A DNA stretch of 64,000 nt from contig NZ_CP108474.1 of NCBI RefSeq assembly GCF_036226445.1, positions 7,502,001 to 7,566,000 of the forward strand, read 5' to 3'. The DNA is from Streptomyces sp. NBC_01255. GTDB taxonomy: Bacteria; Actinomycetota; Actinomycetes; Streptomycetales; Streptomycetaceae. Every line of letters starts with the position of its first letter. The stretch's first letter is position 1. Of this stretch, positions 24,665 through 33,268 are shown piece by piece. A program made the translations under genes and the position numbers. Under the pieces are notes generated by a model, which saw nothing but the letters and a program-made list of their open reading frames with translations, searched no databases and was not told the DNA's origin.

Positions 24665-26400
24665 ACGCACCCCTGTACTCGGGTCCTCGGTGCGGCGGCG
24701 GCCTGCGGGCCGCCACCGCCCACATCGCCGTACACGTTCACCTGGTAGCGCCCCGACGCTTCGTACGGATCCGGATCCGGCGGCGACCACGGGCCGGGAC
24801 CGGAGTCGCCGTCCGCGTCGAGGGCGCCGGCAGCGACCCCGGTACCCGGGTCGACGGTGGCCCCGGGGTCATGAAGATCCGTCAGTTCTTCGCGGATCGA
24901 CACGAGTTCGGCGCGCAGCCGGTCGCGTTCCGCAGGCCCCGGGGCTCCGGGCAGGCCGCGCTGGGCCTCCCGGAGGGCCTCCTCCAGGACCACTTCGGCC
25001 CTGGCGGTGCCCCAGGCCGTCCGCACCTGCCGGGCCCGCGCGCGCAGGGAGCGGGCCGCTGCGCCGTGGTCGCCGGCGGAACGCCACAGGTCGGCCGCGC
25101 GTTCGTAGGCCCGGGCCGCCTTCTCCGGCGCCCCGGCCGTACCGAGGGCGTGCGCGGCACGGTGGCTGAGGGCCGCGCCGTGGCGGTGATCGGCCCGGAG
25201 CCGGGCCTCGGCCGCCGCGAGCGCGTACTGCCGTGCGGCCCGTTCGGGTTCGCCGAGACACAGCGCGCAGAAGGCGAGCCACGCCCTGGCCCGTACGCGA
25301 GCCGCCTCGTCCCCGTCCCGCGCCGGCCCGGCCAGGACCGCCTCCAGGACGGTGACGGCCTCCTGCCAGCGGCCGCGTGCCGCGTGGGCGGAGCCGAGAC
25401 GCAGCCGGGCGAGCAGGCCCAGGCGGGGGTCCTCGCCGGAGCGGTCGGACAGGCGGACGGCCTCGGTGAGGAGCGACACCACCTCCTCGCCGCCCGCACG
25501 ACCGGGCGGTCCACCGCCCTCGTGGTCCAGCGTCCGCGCGAGGGCGAGGCGGAGGCGGGCCCGGTCGGCGGCCCGGAGCAGGGCGTTCTCCTCGCCGGAG
25601 CCGACGGCGGTACGCAGCACGGTGGCTGCCTCCGCGTGCGCCCCGGTGGCCCGGAGCACCCCGGCGAGCAGCAGCTCGGTCTCCGTCGGGGGCCAGGGCC
25701 GCCCCGAGGCGCCGTGGTCCGCGAGCGCCGCCCGCAGGTGGGTGAGGGCCACTGCCGGGTCGTCGGGCGCGGTGACCCGCCCGAGGAGGGCGCGGGAGTC
25801 GGCGAGGGGGCCGAGGACGGCGGGGTCCGCCCGGTGCGGCGCGGCGAAGGCGACGAGCCGGACGAGGTCCTCGCGCAGCGCGGCGGCCTCGGCCGCCGGG
25901 TCGGGCGCGGTGTCGAGGAGATCGGCGCGGGCCCGGCAGCGCAGCAGGAGGACCGTCGCGGTCTGGGCGACGGTGGCCCGGCCGGCCTCGTGCAGGACGG
26001 CGGCCCTCTCGCAGAGGTCCGCGAGTCCCGCGCAGGCCGTCGCTCCCGGTCCGGGGCCGGTGGCGAGCGCGCGAGCCCGTGAGATGAGCGCCTTGCCGGG
26101 CTGCCCGGACCGTTCGTGCAGTTCGGCGGCGCGCGAGAAGAGGGTTGCGGCCGCGGGCCGCGCCCGGCCCCGGCAGTCGAGGGCGGTGGCGTCCAGCGCG
26201 TCGGCGTGGTCCCCGGGCGTGATGGCCCCGCCGGCGCGCCGCAGGGCCGTCGCGGCCCGCTCCCAGGCCCCGCCGGCCGCGGGGTGCCCGCCGGCCGCGG
26301 AGAGCCGCCGGGCCCGGTCGAGCAGGGTGTGGGGATCCTCCGGCCGACCGCCGCCGGGCCCCCGGTCGTACGGACGCGCGTCGGACGGGCGGCTGGTCAT
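24661..26400 (-). CDS. Hypothetical helical-repeat (TPR-like) protein co-transcribed with the kinase
   Basis: A 579-residue Ala/Arg/Leu-rich protein with repeated helix pairs of TPR type, such as AATLFSRAAELHERSGQPGKAL, ARQYALAAAEARLRADHRHGAAL and KAARAYERAADLWRSAGDHGAAA. There is no signal peptide or membrane segment. The C-terminal 80 residues are Pro/Gly-rich and probably disordered. Its stop overlaps the kinase start by 4 bp, so the two are made together; a scaffold or kinase-substrate role is plausible. I do not recognise a named family. Confidence 0.75.
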   Translation of the reverse strand: MTSRPSDARPYDRGPGGGRPEDPHTLLDRARRLSAAGGHPAAGGAWERAATALRRAGGAITPGDHADALDATALDCRGRARPAAATLFSRAAELHERSGQPGKALISRARALATGPGPGATACAGLADLCERAAVLHEAGRATVAQTATVLLLRCRARADLLDTAPDPAAEAAALREDLVRLVAFAAPHRADPAVLGPLADSRALLGRVTAPDDPAVALTHLRAALADHGASGRPWPPTETELLLAGVLRATGAHAEAATVLRTAVGSGEENALLRAADRARLRLALARTLDHEGGGPPGRAGGEEVVSLLTEAVRLSDRSGEDPRLGLLARLRLGSAHAARGRWQEAVTVLEAVLAGPARDGDEAARVRARAWLAFCALCLGEPERAARQYALAAAEARLRADHRHGAALSHRAAHALGTAGAPEKAARAYERAADLWRSAGDHGAAARSLRARARQVRTAWGTARAEVVLEEALREAQRGLPGAPGPAERDRLRAELVSIREELTDLHDPGATVDPGTGVAAGALDADGDSGPGPWSPPDPDPYEASGRYQVNVYGDVGGGGPQAAAAPRTRVQGCV

Positions 26401-26742
26401 GCGGGGTACTCCGGGGACGGGAGGCGGAACGGCGGCGCACGTGGATGCGCATACATGGAGGTCGCGACGACTCTTGCAGACGCCGGCCGCCCGCACATCC
26501 GTAGAACTACGGAAGAATCGCGGGAGCGGTAGGTACTGCTCCTTCCCGACTCCCATCCGAATCCGTCCCGAATCGGTCCCGGATCCCTCCCGATTCCCTC
26601 CCGGCCCCTCCCGATTCCCTCCCACGGCGGCGGCCCGGAATCGGACGGCCGCACTACGCAGGGCCCGCCGTCAACGACTCGGCTAGGGTGAATCGGTAGG
26701 GATTGCGCCCTCTGGGGCCAGGCCGATGCGTAGGTCGATGCG
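26401..26742. other. 342-bp divergent intergenic region with C-rich reiterations
   Basis: This gap separates the leftward repeat-protein gene from the rightward phosphatase gene. From about 26540 to 26620 it holds imperfect repeats of the type TCCCGATTCCCTCCCGG, strongly strand-asymmetric (C on plus, G on minus). Promoters for both genes should lie here; CGGCTAGGGTGAATCGGTAGGG (written in two parts, 26680-26701) may include the phosphatase promoter. No gene or RNA is convincing. Confidence 0.4.
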
Positions 26743-28806
26743 TTGGAGACTCACCAGTCGTCGAGCAGGGTTCCGCAGCCGCCCCGCGCGGCCGTCGGGG
26801 ACGCGGGCGTGCTCCGCGAGCTGCTGCCCATCGCCCTCTGGCGGGAGGACGCCGAGGGTCGCATCGTCGAATGGTCCCTCGCGGCCCAGGACCTGCTCGG
26901 CCATCGGCCCGAGCACGTGCTCGGGCGCCTCGCCACACCGCTCCTCGTGCCGGACGCCAACCGCGACCTGGCCGAAAAACTGACCCTGCGCGTCCAGTCC
27001 GGCGAGACCATGGTCGGCACGCTCCCCGTCCGCCACCGCGACGGCCACACCGTCGCCATGGAGATGTGGATCGTGCCCGCCGCCGACCCGCAGGGGCGTC
27101 CCGGCGCCATGCTCATCGCGGTGGAGACCTCCGAGGTCCTGCGCATGCGGGAGAACCTCGCGGCGATGGAGAGCCTCTTCACCCAGTCACCCATCGGCCT
27201 CGCCCTCCTCGGCCCCGACCTGCGCTTCCTCCGCGTCAACGACGCCCTCGCCCGGATGAACGGCGTACCCTCCGCCGCCCATGTCGGCCGCCGTCTCACG
27301 GAGGTCGTGCCCGGCGTCAACGCCACCGCGCTCGAATCCCTCATGCGCCAGGTCCTCGACAGCGGAACCGCCGTCGTCGACGCCCGCAGGGTCGGCCGCA
27401 CGCCCGCCGACCCCGGCCGCGACCACATCTGGTCCTGCTCGTACGCACCCCTCAGCGACCGCGCCGAGGAACCCCTCGGCCTCATCGCCTCCCTCGTCGA
27501 CATCACCGAGAGCCAGGAAGCGCACATCGAGGTCGAGCGGGCCCGGCACCGCTTCGCCCTGCTCGCCGAGGCCGGAGCCCGGATCGGCACGACCCTCGAC
27601 CTGGAGCAGACGGCCGGCGAGGTGGTGAGCTTCCTCGTACCCCAGCTCGCCGACTCCGCCGACGTACAGATGCTGGAATCGGTCCTCGAACCGGACGACC
27701 CGGCCGGCTCCACGCGCGGAGTGCTGCGCCGCCTCGCGGCCGGCTTCCCCGACCCGACGGCCCCCACGGCCCTGCTCACCGCGGGCCAGACCTTCCAGCT
27801 CCCGCTGGACTCCGTCTACGAACAGGTCGTCTCCGGCGGGAGACCCACGAACCTCTACACCTCCGACATCCCGGCGCTCTTCACCGACCCGCGCACCGAG
27901 GCGCTCCGCACCTACTTCGCGACCCGCATCGGCTCGGCGCGCCTGGTCCCGCTGGTGGCCCGGGGCCGGGTACTCGGCGCGGTCACCGTGACGCGGCTGC
28001 GGACCCGTGAGCCGTTCGACGTGCAGGACTGCGTCCTCATCGACGAGGTCGTGGCCCGCGCCGCCCTCAACATCGACAACGCCCGCCTCTACACCACGCA
28101 GCGGGAAGCGGCCCTCACGCTCCAGCGCAGCCTCACCAACAGTGCGCTGCCCGTCGTCACCGGACTGGAACTCACCGGCCGCTATCTGCCGGCGAGCTCC
28201 CATGACGTCGGCGGCGACTGGTTCGACGTGATCGCCCTCCCCGGCGGCAGGACGGGTCTGGTCATCGGCGACGTCATGGGCCACGGCATCCACGCGGCGG
28301 CCGTCATGGGCCAACTGCGCACTGCCGTACGCACTCTGGCCCGCCACGACATCGCCCCGGCCCGGATGCTCAGCTCGCTCGACGCCGTCGTGGCCGACCT
28401 CGGCGAGGACGAGATGGCCACCTGCGTGTACGCGGTCCACGACCCGGCGACCGGAAGCTGGGTCATCGCCCGCGCAGGGCACCCGCCACCGGCACTCGCC
28501 ACCCCGGACGGCGCCATCACCTTCCTCGAAGGCCCGCCCGGCACGCCGCTGGGCACCGGAGCCCACGACTTCGGTACGGAGGAGGTCGCCCTGCCCGAGG
28601 GCGGCCTGCTCGTCCTCTACACGGACGGCCTCATCGAGGCCCGCGACCGGGACCTCGACCAGGGGATGAGCCAGCTGGCCCGGGCGCTCCGGGACCTGGA
28701 CCGGCCGCTGGACACCCTGTGCGACGAGGTCCTCGCTCGGCTCCTCGGGGGACCGGCTCAGGACGACGTGGCGGTCCTCATGGCCCGTACACGGACGACC
28801 CGCTGA
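26743..28806 (+). CDS. PAS-PAS-GAF-PP2C (SpoIIE-type) protein phosphatase
   Basis: A 687-residue signalling protein. Residues about 30-140 and 145-265 look like PAS domains (ALWREDAEGRIVEWS; GLALLGPDLRFLRVNDALAR), 275-445 like GAF, and 465-687 is the SpoIIE/PP2C catalytic domain with the metal-binding SSHDVGGDWFDV and GDVMGHG motifs and VLYTDGLIEARD near the end. It should dephosphorylate anti-sigma antagonists of the STAS type. No kinase or antagonist gene is adjacent. TTG 26743 is the only start before the first PAS domain in this frame that fits; its ribosome binding site is poor, so the start is uncertain. Confidence 0.82.
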   Translation: METHQSSSRVPQPPRAAVGDAGVLRELLPIALWREDAEGRIVEWSLAAQDLLGHRPEHVLGRLATPLLVPDANRDLAEKLTLRVQSGETMVGTLPVRHRDGHTVAMEMWIVPAADPQGRPGAMLIAVETSEVLRMRENLAAMESLFTQSPIGLALLGPDLRFLRVNDALARMNGVPSAAHVGRRLTEVVPGVNATALESLMRQVLDSGTAVVDARRVGRTPADPGRDHIWSCSYAPLSDRAEEPLGLIASLVDITESQEAHIEVERARHRFALLAEAGARIGTTLDLEQTAGEVVSFLVPQLADSADVQMLESVLEPDDPAGSTRGVLRRLAAGFPDPTAPTALLTAGQTFQLPLDSVYEQVVSGGRPTNLYTSDIPALFTDPRTEALRTYFATRIGSARLVPLVARGRVLGAVTVTRLRTREPFDVQDCVLIDEVVARAALNIDNARLYTTQREAALTLQRSLTNSALPVVTGLELTGRYLPASSHDVGGDWFDVIALPGGRTGLVIGDVMGHGIHAAAVMGQLRTAVRTLARHDIAPARMLSSLDAVVADLGEDEMATCVYAVHDPATGSWVIARAGHPPPALATPDGAITFLEGPPGTPLGTGAHDFGTEEVALPEGGLLVLYTDGLIEARDRDLDQGMSQLARALRDLDRPLDTLCDEVLARLLGGPAQDDVAVLMARTRTTR

Positions 28807-28869
28807 GGGAGCGGGGGCGTCGAGGGCCGTGACGCGAGCGGCCCGGGCATCACGACGGGCAAGCGGCGG

Positions 28870-30855
28870 TCAGAGCGTCACGACGGTCACCTCGGTCGCC
28901 TTGACGCCCGTCCAGACCGGCACCCCGTCCGCGAGCCCCAACTCGGCCGCCGCCTGCGGGGTGATCTCGGCGACGAGGTCCGGTGCCAGGTCGGAGGTCA
29001 CCAGGACCCGCAGCCGGCTGCCGCTCGCGGTGATCTCCCGTACGGTTCCGGGCCAGACGTTACGGGGACTGCCGCCCGGCTTCTCGCGGTGCACGGCCAC
29101 CGCCTCCGGCGCGATGATCGCGAGCGCCCGCGTGCCGGGCGGCGGCGGCTCGGCGGCGACCAGGGCGCCGCCCCCGTCGAGCGTGAGCCCTTCGGCGGTC
29201 GCGGCCCCCGGCCACGCGTTGCTGCCGAGCATCCGGGCGACCCACGGTGACCGGGGGTGGCGCGAGACCTCGCCGGGGGAGGCGTCCTGGAGGGTGCGTC
29301 CTTCCTCGAGGACGAGGACCCGGTCGGCGAGGGAGACGGCCTCCACGGGGTCGTGGGTGACGATCAGACAGACACCGCCGAAGCCGGCGAGATGGCTGCG
29401 CAGGGTGTGCCGCACATGGGCGCGGGTGGTCTGGTCGAGCGCGGCGAGCGGCTCGTCGAGGAGCAGCAGCCGGGGTCGGGCGGCCAGCGCGCGGGCGAGG
29501 GCGACCCGCTGGGCCTGGCCGCCGGAGAGCTGCGCGGGACGGCGGTGCGCCAGCTGCCCCACACCGAGCCGGTCGAGCCAGGCCTGGGCGGCGCGCCGCG
29601 CCTCGGCGCGGGGAACGCCGTGAGCCCGCAGGCCGTACGCGGTGTTCGAGAGCGCCGACAGATGCGGGAACAGCGCGCCGTCCTGAGGCACCCAGGCCAC
29701 CTGCCGCCGGTGCGGGGGCAGATCGGTGACGTCCGTGTCGCCGAGCCGCAGCGTGGCGTGGGCGCGGGGGGTGAGCCCGAGGAGGGCCCGGAGCAGGGTC
29801 GTCTTTCCGGCGCCGTTGGGGCCGACGACGGCGATCGTGGTGCCGGGTTCGGCGTCCAGGGCCAGTTCGGTGAAGCCGCCGACCTCGGCCCGCAGCGCCC
29901 AGCGCCCGCCGTCCGGCTGAGGACCGGATGCGGCGCCGGACTCGGCGGCGGGCTCGGACACGGGGGCGGGACCGGACGCGGGGGCGGGACCGGGTTCAAC
30001 AGCGGGTCCGGGCTCCGGGGCGGGTACGGCCCGCCGGGGCGACGCCGGCGTGCCCGTCCAGCGGCCGCGCAGGGCGACGAGTACGGCCATGGCGATGACG
30101 AGCAGCAGCAGCGAGACGGAGGTCGCCGCCTCGGGCTCCTCCTGGAGCAGCAGGTACACCTGGAGGGGCAGGGTCTGGGTGGTGCCGGGGAGGTTTCCGG
30201 CGAAGGTGATGGTGGCGCCGAACTCGCCCAGCGCCCGTGCCCAGGTCAGCGCGGCGCCCGCGAGGAGCCCCGGGGCGACCATCGGCAGGGTGACGGTGAA
30301 GAACACCCGCACCGGTGAGGCGCCGAGGGACGCCGCCGTCTCCTCGTAACGGGGGCGCAGTCCGCCGAGCGCGCCCTCCAGGCTGATGACGAGGAACGGC
30401 ATCGCCACGAACGTCGCGGCGAGAACCGCGCCCGAGGTGTGGAAGGGGAGCGTGACGCCGAACGTGGACTCCAGCCAGGGCCCCAGGAGCCCGCGCCGCC
30501 CGAACGCGAGCAGCAGCGCCACACCGCCGACAGTCGGCGGCAGCACCATGGGCAGCAGGACGAGGGAACGGACGATCGCCTTGCCGCGGAACGGCACCCG
30601 CGCGAGCAGCCAGGCCAGCGGGACCCCGAGCAGCAGCGACAGACCGAGCGCCCAGAAGGAGACGAGCAGCGAAAGCTTCAGGGCCTGCACGGTGCCGGGG
30701 GCCGTCAGGTGCGCGCCGAAGGCGCCCCACTCGGTACGGGCCAGGACACCGACGAGGGGCATGACCAGGAACGCCACGGCGAGCAGCGCGGGGACGATGA
30801 GGACGACAGGCGGGCGCGGGCCGTGACCGGAGGAGCGGACGCGGAGGCGTTTCAT
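28870..30855 (-). CDS. Molybdate ABC transporter, permease fused to ATPase (ModB-ModC)
   Basis: A 661-residue fusion. Residues 1-265 are a ModB-type permease with five or six helices and the coupling loop EETAASLGASPVRVFF. A Pro/Ala/Glu repeat linker (about 275-320) follows, then an ABC domain with Walker A GPNGAGKTT, signature LSGGQAQRVALARAL and Walker B LLLLDEP. A TOBE/Mop domain ends the protein. The arrangement is typical of actinobacterial molybdate or tungstate importers. No binding protein (ModA) is encoded next to it. A strong hairpin lies 26 bp upstream of the start. Confidence 0.87.
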   Translation of the reverse strand: MKRLRVRSSGHGPRPPVVLIVPALLAVAFLVMPLVGVLARTEWGAFGAHLTAPGTVQALKLSLLVSFWALGLSLLLGVPLAWLLARVPFRGKAIVRSLVLLPMVLPPTVGGVALLLAFGRRGLLGPWLESTFGVTLPFHTSGAVLAATFVAMPFLVISLEGALGGLRPRYEETAASLGASPVRVFFTVTLPMVAPGLLAGAALTWARALGEFGATITFAGNLPGTTQTLPLQVYLLLQEEPEAATSVSLLLLVIAMAVLVALRGRWTGTPASPRRAVPAPEPGPAVEPGPAPASGPAPVSEPAAESGAASGPQPDGGRWALRAEVGGFTELALDAEPGTTIAVVGPNGAGKTTLLRALLGLTPRAHATLRLGDTDVTDLPPHRRQVAWVPQDGALFPHLSALSNTAYGLRAHGVPRAEARRAAQAWLDRLGVGQLAHRRPAQLSGGQAQRVALARALAARPRLLLLDEPLAALDQTTRAHVRHTLRSHLAGFGGVCLIVTHDPVEAVSLADRVLVLEEGRTLQDASPGEVSRHPRSPWVARMLGSNAWPGAATAEGLTLDGGGALVAAEPPPPGTRALAIIAPEAVAVHREKPGGSPRNVWPGTVREITASGSRLRVLVTSDLAPDLVAEITPQAAAELGLADGVPVWTGVKATEVTVVTL

Positions 30856-30880
30856 CGGTGTTCCCTGGCAGCAGATGGAG

Positions 30881-30920
30881 GTGGGGGCTGTCCGTCCCCC
30901 CGGACGCGGACAGCCCCCAC
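30881..30920 (-). terminator. Strong hairpin between Mop-regulator gene and modBC
   Basis: GTGGGGGCTGTCCG (30881-30894) pairs perfectly with 30907-30920 across a 12-nt loop that can itself fold (TCCG..CGGA). No T-run follows on the minus strand. It may be a terminator after the regulator gene, an attenuator before modBC, or what is left at the junction where a modA gene was lost. Confidence 0.6.
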
Positions 30921-30982
30921 GGAGGGTTCCGGGGCTCCGGCCGGTGCGGGAGACCGGGCGCGGCGTCCTGGAAGGCCGTGGA

Positions 30983-31378
30983 TCAGGTGCGGTCGATGTG
31001 GACGCTGGTCGACTTCACCCGGGCCGTCGCCTGCATGCCGACCTCAAGTCCCAGCTCCTCGACCGCCTCGCGGGTGAGGAGGGACACGAGCCGGTGCGGG
31101 CCCGCCTGGATCTCGACCTGTGCGGCGATGTCGCCGAGTTTGACGGCGGTCACGATCCCGGGGAACGCGTTCCGCGCGGACGTGTAGGAATCGTCCTCGT
31201 CGCCCGTGCCGCTCTGGGCGATCTCGATCGAGAAGGCGGCGAGGTCGCGGCCGTCGATGAGCCGTCGGCCGCCCTCGTCGCGCTGGGTCGCGACCCGGCC
31301 CGCGTCGGCCCAGCGTCGTGCGGTGTCGGGGCTGACGCCCAGGAGACGTGCCGCCTGCCCGATGGTGTAGGACTGCAT
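30983..31378 (-). CDS. Helix-turn-helix plus Mop (TOBE) domain regulator, molybdate-responsive type
   Basis: A 131-residue protein. The N-terminus is a MerR/excisionase-like helix-turn-helix (YTIGQAARLLGVSPDTARRWADAG) and residues about 65-131 form a Mop domain (SARNAFPGIVTAVKLGDIAAQVEIQ, then LTREAVEELGLEVGMQATARVKSTSV), which binds oxyanions such as molybdate. It is the usual regulator beside mod genes in actinobacteria and probably senses molybdate to control the transporter. ATG 31378 begins directly at the helix-turn-helix. It is separated from modBC by 127 bp containing the hairpin. Confidence 0.85.
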   Translation of the reverse strand: MQSYTIGQAARLLGVSPDTARRWADAGRVATQRDEGGRRLIDGRDLAAFSIEIAQSGTGDEDDSYTSARNAFPGIVTAVKLGDIAAQVEIQAGPHRLVSLLTREAVEELGLEVGMQATARVKSTSVHIDRT

Positions 31379-31486
31379 ATGCGCCACGGTAGGTCGTGCG
31401 GCTTCCTGTCTACAACGAACCGAGGCGTATCTCGGCGCATTCGCCAGCCTTGTTGGAGGAAACGACAAGATGCCGGCGGGGCGCGC

Positions 31487-31966
31487 TCACGCGCTGCCGG
31501 ACCGGCGCCCGATCGCCTCGACCAGGGGCAGCAGCCGGTGCGGCACCCGCTCGCGCAGCGCGATCTCGGTCCGGGTGCGGACCACTCCCGGCAGCTGGAT
31601 CAGCCGCTGGATGACATCCTCCAGGTGCCCGGCGTCCCGGGCGACCACCCGGGTCAGCAGATCCCCGCCGCCGGTGATCGAGAAGGCCTCCACGATCTCC
31701 GGGACGCCCGCGAGGGCGTCACCGACCTCGTCGAGATGGCCCTGCGTCACCTCGACGTGGACGAAGGCGAGTACGGGGTGCCCCAGGGCTGCGGGGGAGA
31801 GGACGGGGCCGGTCGCCGTGATCACGCCGTCCCGCTCCAGACGGTCGATCCGCGCCTGCACGGTGCCCCGCGCCACGCCGAGGATCCGCGCGTACTCGCG
31901 CACGCTCGTACGCGGCTGCTCGATGAGGAGCCGCAGGATGCGGGTGTCGAGTTCGTCCACCGCCAT
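31487..31966 (-). CDS. Lrp/AsnC-family regulator
   Basis: A 159-residue protein. It has an N-terminal helix-turn-helix (DELDTRILRLLIEQPRTSVREYARILGVARGTVQ, given in two parts; residues 4-37) and a C-terminal RAM domain of ligand binding (LAFVHVEVTQGHLDEV, then ITGGGDLLTRVVARD). Members form octamers and respond to amino acids. No amino-acid gene is directly adjacent, although a Thr/Ser dehydratase-like gene lies about 1.3 kb upstream. ATG 31966 fits the family start. Confidence 0.87.
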   Translation of the reverse strand: MAVDELDTRILRLLIEQPRTSVREYARILGVARGTVQARIDRLERDGVITATGPVLSPAALGHPVLAFVHVEVTQGHLDEVGDALAGVPEIVEAFSITGGGDLLTRVVARDAGHLEDVIQRLIQLPGVVRTRTEIALRERVPHRLLPLVEAIGRRSGSA

Positions 31967-32096
31967 GGCCGGTCGGCCTCCTTCACTCCCACGGTCCGGA
32001 CACCGGGATCCCGACTCTACCCAGGCCGTGGCCTGCGGCAACGCGCCGAAGGGCCCACCCCGCCCGCACGACGTCCCGCCCCCGGCGAGTCGGCGG

Positions 32097-33185
32097 TCAG
32101 AGCCAGCCGTTGCGGCGGAAACCCCGGTGGATCACGAAGCAGGCCGTGGCGATGACACCGAGGACCAGCGGGTAGCCGTAGGTCCAGCGCAGCTCGGGCA
32201 TGTGATCGAAGTTCATGCCGTAGACGCCGCAGACCATGGTGGGGACGGCGACGATCGCCGCCCAGGCGGTGATCTTGCGCATGTCCTCGTTCTGGGCGAC
32301 CGTCACCTGCGCGAGGTGGGCCTGGAGGATCGAGTCGAGGAGCGCGTCGAACGACGTGACCTGCTCCGCGACCCGGGCGAGATGGTCGGTCACGTCGCGG
32401 AAGTACGCCCTGATGTCCGGGTCGATCAGCGGCATCGGGTGGGTGGCGAGGTGCTGGAGCGGCCGGGCCAGCGGCGTCACGGCCCGCTTGAGTTCGAGAA
32501 GCTCGCGCTTGAGCTGGTAGATCCGCCCCGCGTCCCGCCGGTCCGCCTGCTCGGAGAAGACCGCGCTCTCGATCGCGTCGAGGTCGTCCTGCACGGCGTC
32601 CGCGACGGCGAGGTAGTCGTCCACCACGTGGTCCGCCATCGCGTGCAGCACGGCGGAGGGCCCCTTGGCCAACTGCTCGGGCAGGTCCTCCAGGGCCTCG
32701 CGCAGCGGGCCGAGGGAGCCGTGCCCGCCGTGCCGGATGGTGATGACGAAGTCGGGCCCGACGAAGGCCATCAGCTCGCCCGAGTCCACGACCTCGCTGG
32801 TGGCGGTGAGTTCCTCGTGCTCGACGTAGCGGACGGTCTTGAAGACGGCGAAGAGCACGCCGTCGTACTCCTCGACCTTGGGCCGCTGGTGGGCGTTGAC
32901 CGCGTCCTCCACCGCCAGCGGGTGCAGCCCGAAGAGCTCGGCGAGCCCCGTGAACTCCTTCTCGTCCGGCTCGTGCAGACCGATCCAGACGAACCCGTCG
33001 CCGGCCTTGCGGACCTGCCGCAGGGCCTCCTCGGCCGACCCGCGCCCGCTGCGCCGTACGCCGTCGATGTAGACCACGCAGTTGACGACCGCGCTGCCGA
33101 GCGGCGAGCGGGCCGGGTGGCTGAGGTCGACGGCACGCCGGTACGTCAGGCGGACGGCTCTGCGCAGGCGCTGGATCATGGACAC
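32097..33185 (-). CDS. corA: CorA-family magnesium/divalent-cation channel
   Basis: A 362-residue protein. It has a large cytoplasmic N-terminal domain with a long helix (DDYLAVADAVQDDLDAIESAVFS) and two C-terminal membrane helices. The selectivity signature Gly-Met-Asn is present in GVYGMNFDHMPEL, followed by the second helix and a basic end. CorA forms pentameric Mg2+ channels in the cell membrane. GTG 33185 is chosen because AAGGAG sits 6 nt upstream; ATG 33179 is an alternative. Monocistronic. Confidence 0.88.
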   Translation of the reverse strand: MSMIQRLRRAVRLTYRRAVDLSHPARSPLGSAVVNCVVYIDGVRRSGRGSAEEALRQVRKAGDGFVWIGLHEPDEKEFTGLAELFGLHPLAVEDAVNAHQRPKVEEYDGVLFAVFKTVRYVEHEELTATSEVVDSGELMAFVGPDFVITIRHGGHGSLGPLREALEDLPEQLAKGPSAVLHAMADHVVDDYLAVADAVQDDLDAIESAVFSEQADRRDAGRIYQLKRELLELKRAVTPLARPLQHLATHPMPLIDPDIRAYFRDVTDHLARVAEQVTSFDALLDSILQAHLAQVTVAQNEDMRKITAWAAIVAVPTMVCGVYGMNFDHMPELRWTYGYPLVLGVIATACFVIHRGFRRNGWL

Positions 33186-33268
33186 GACGTGCTCCTTCGG
33201 CGGATCGACGCGCCAGTCTGCCACCGGCGGCGACGCCTCCGCGAGTGCCCACCGATCGAGGGAACCCT

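Noticed and set aside
22901-28806. A kinase/TPR/ATPase defence island
   Set aside because: The kinase, repeat protein and phosphatase are all of ordinary Streptomyces signalling types; no effector domain is visible.
30881-30920. A molybdenum-cofactor riboswitch before modBC
   Set aside because: It is a single 40-nt hairpin; the Moco riboswitch is much longer and multi-stem.
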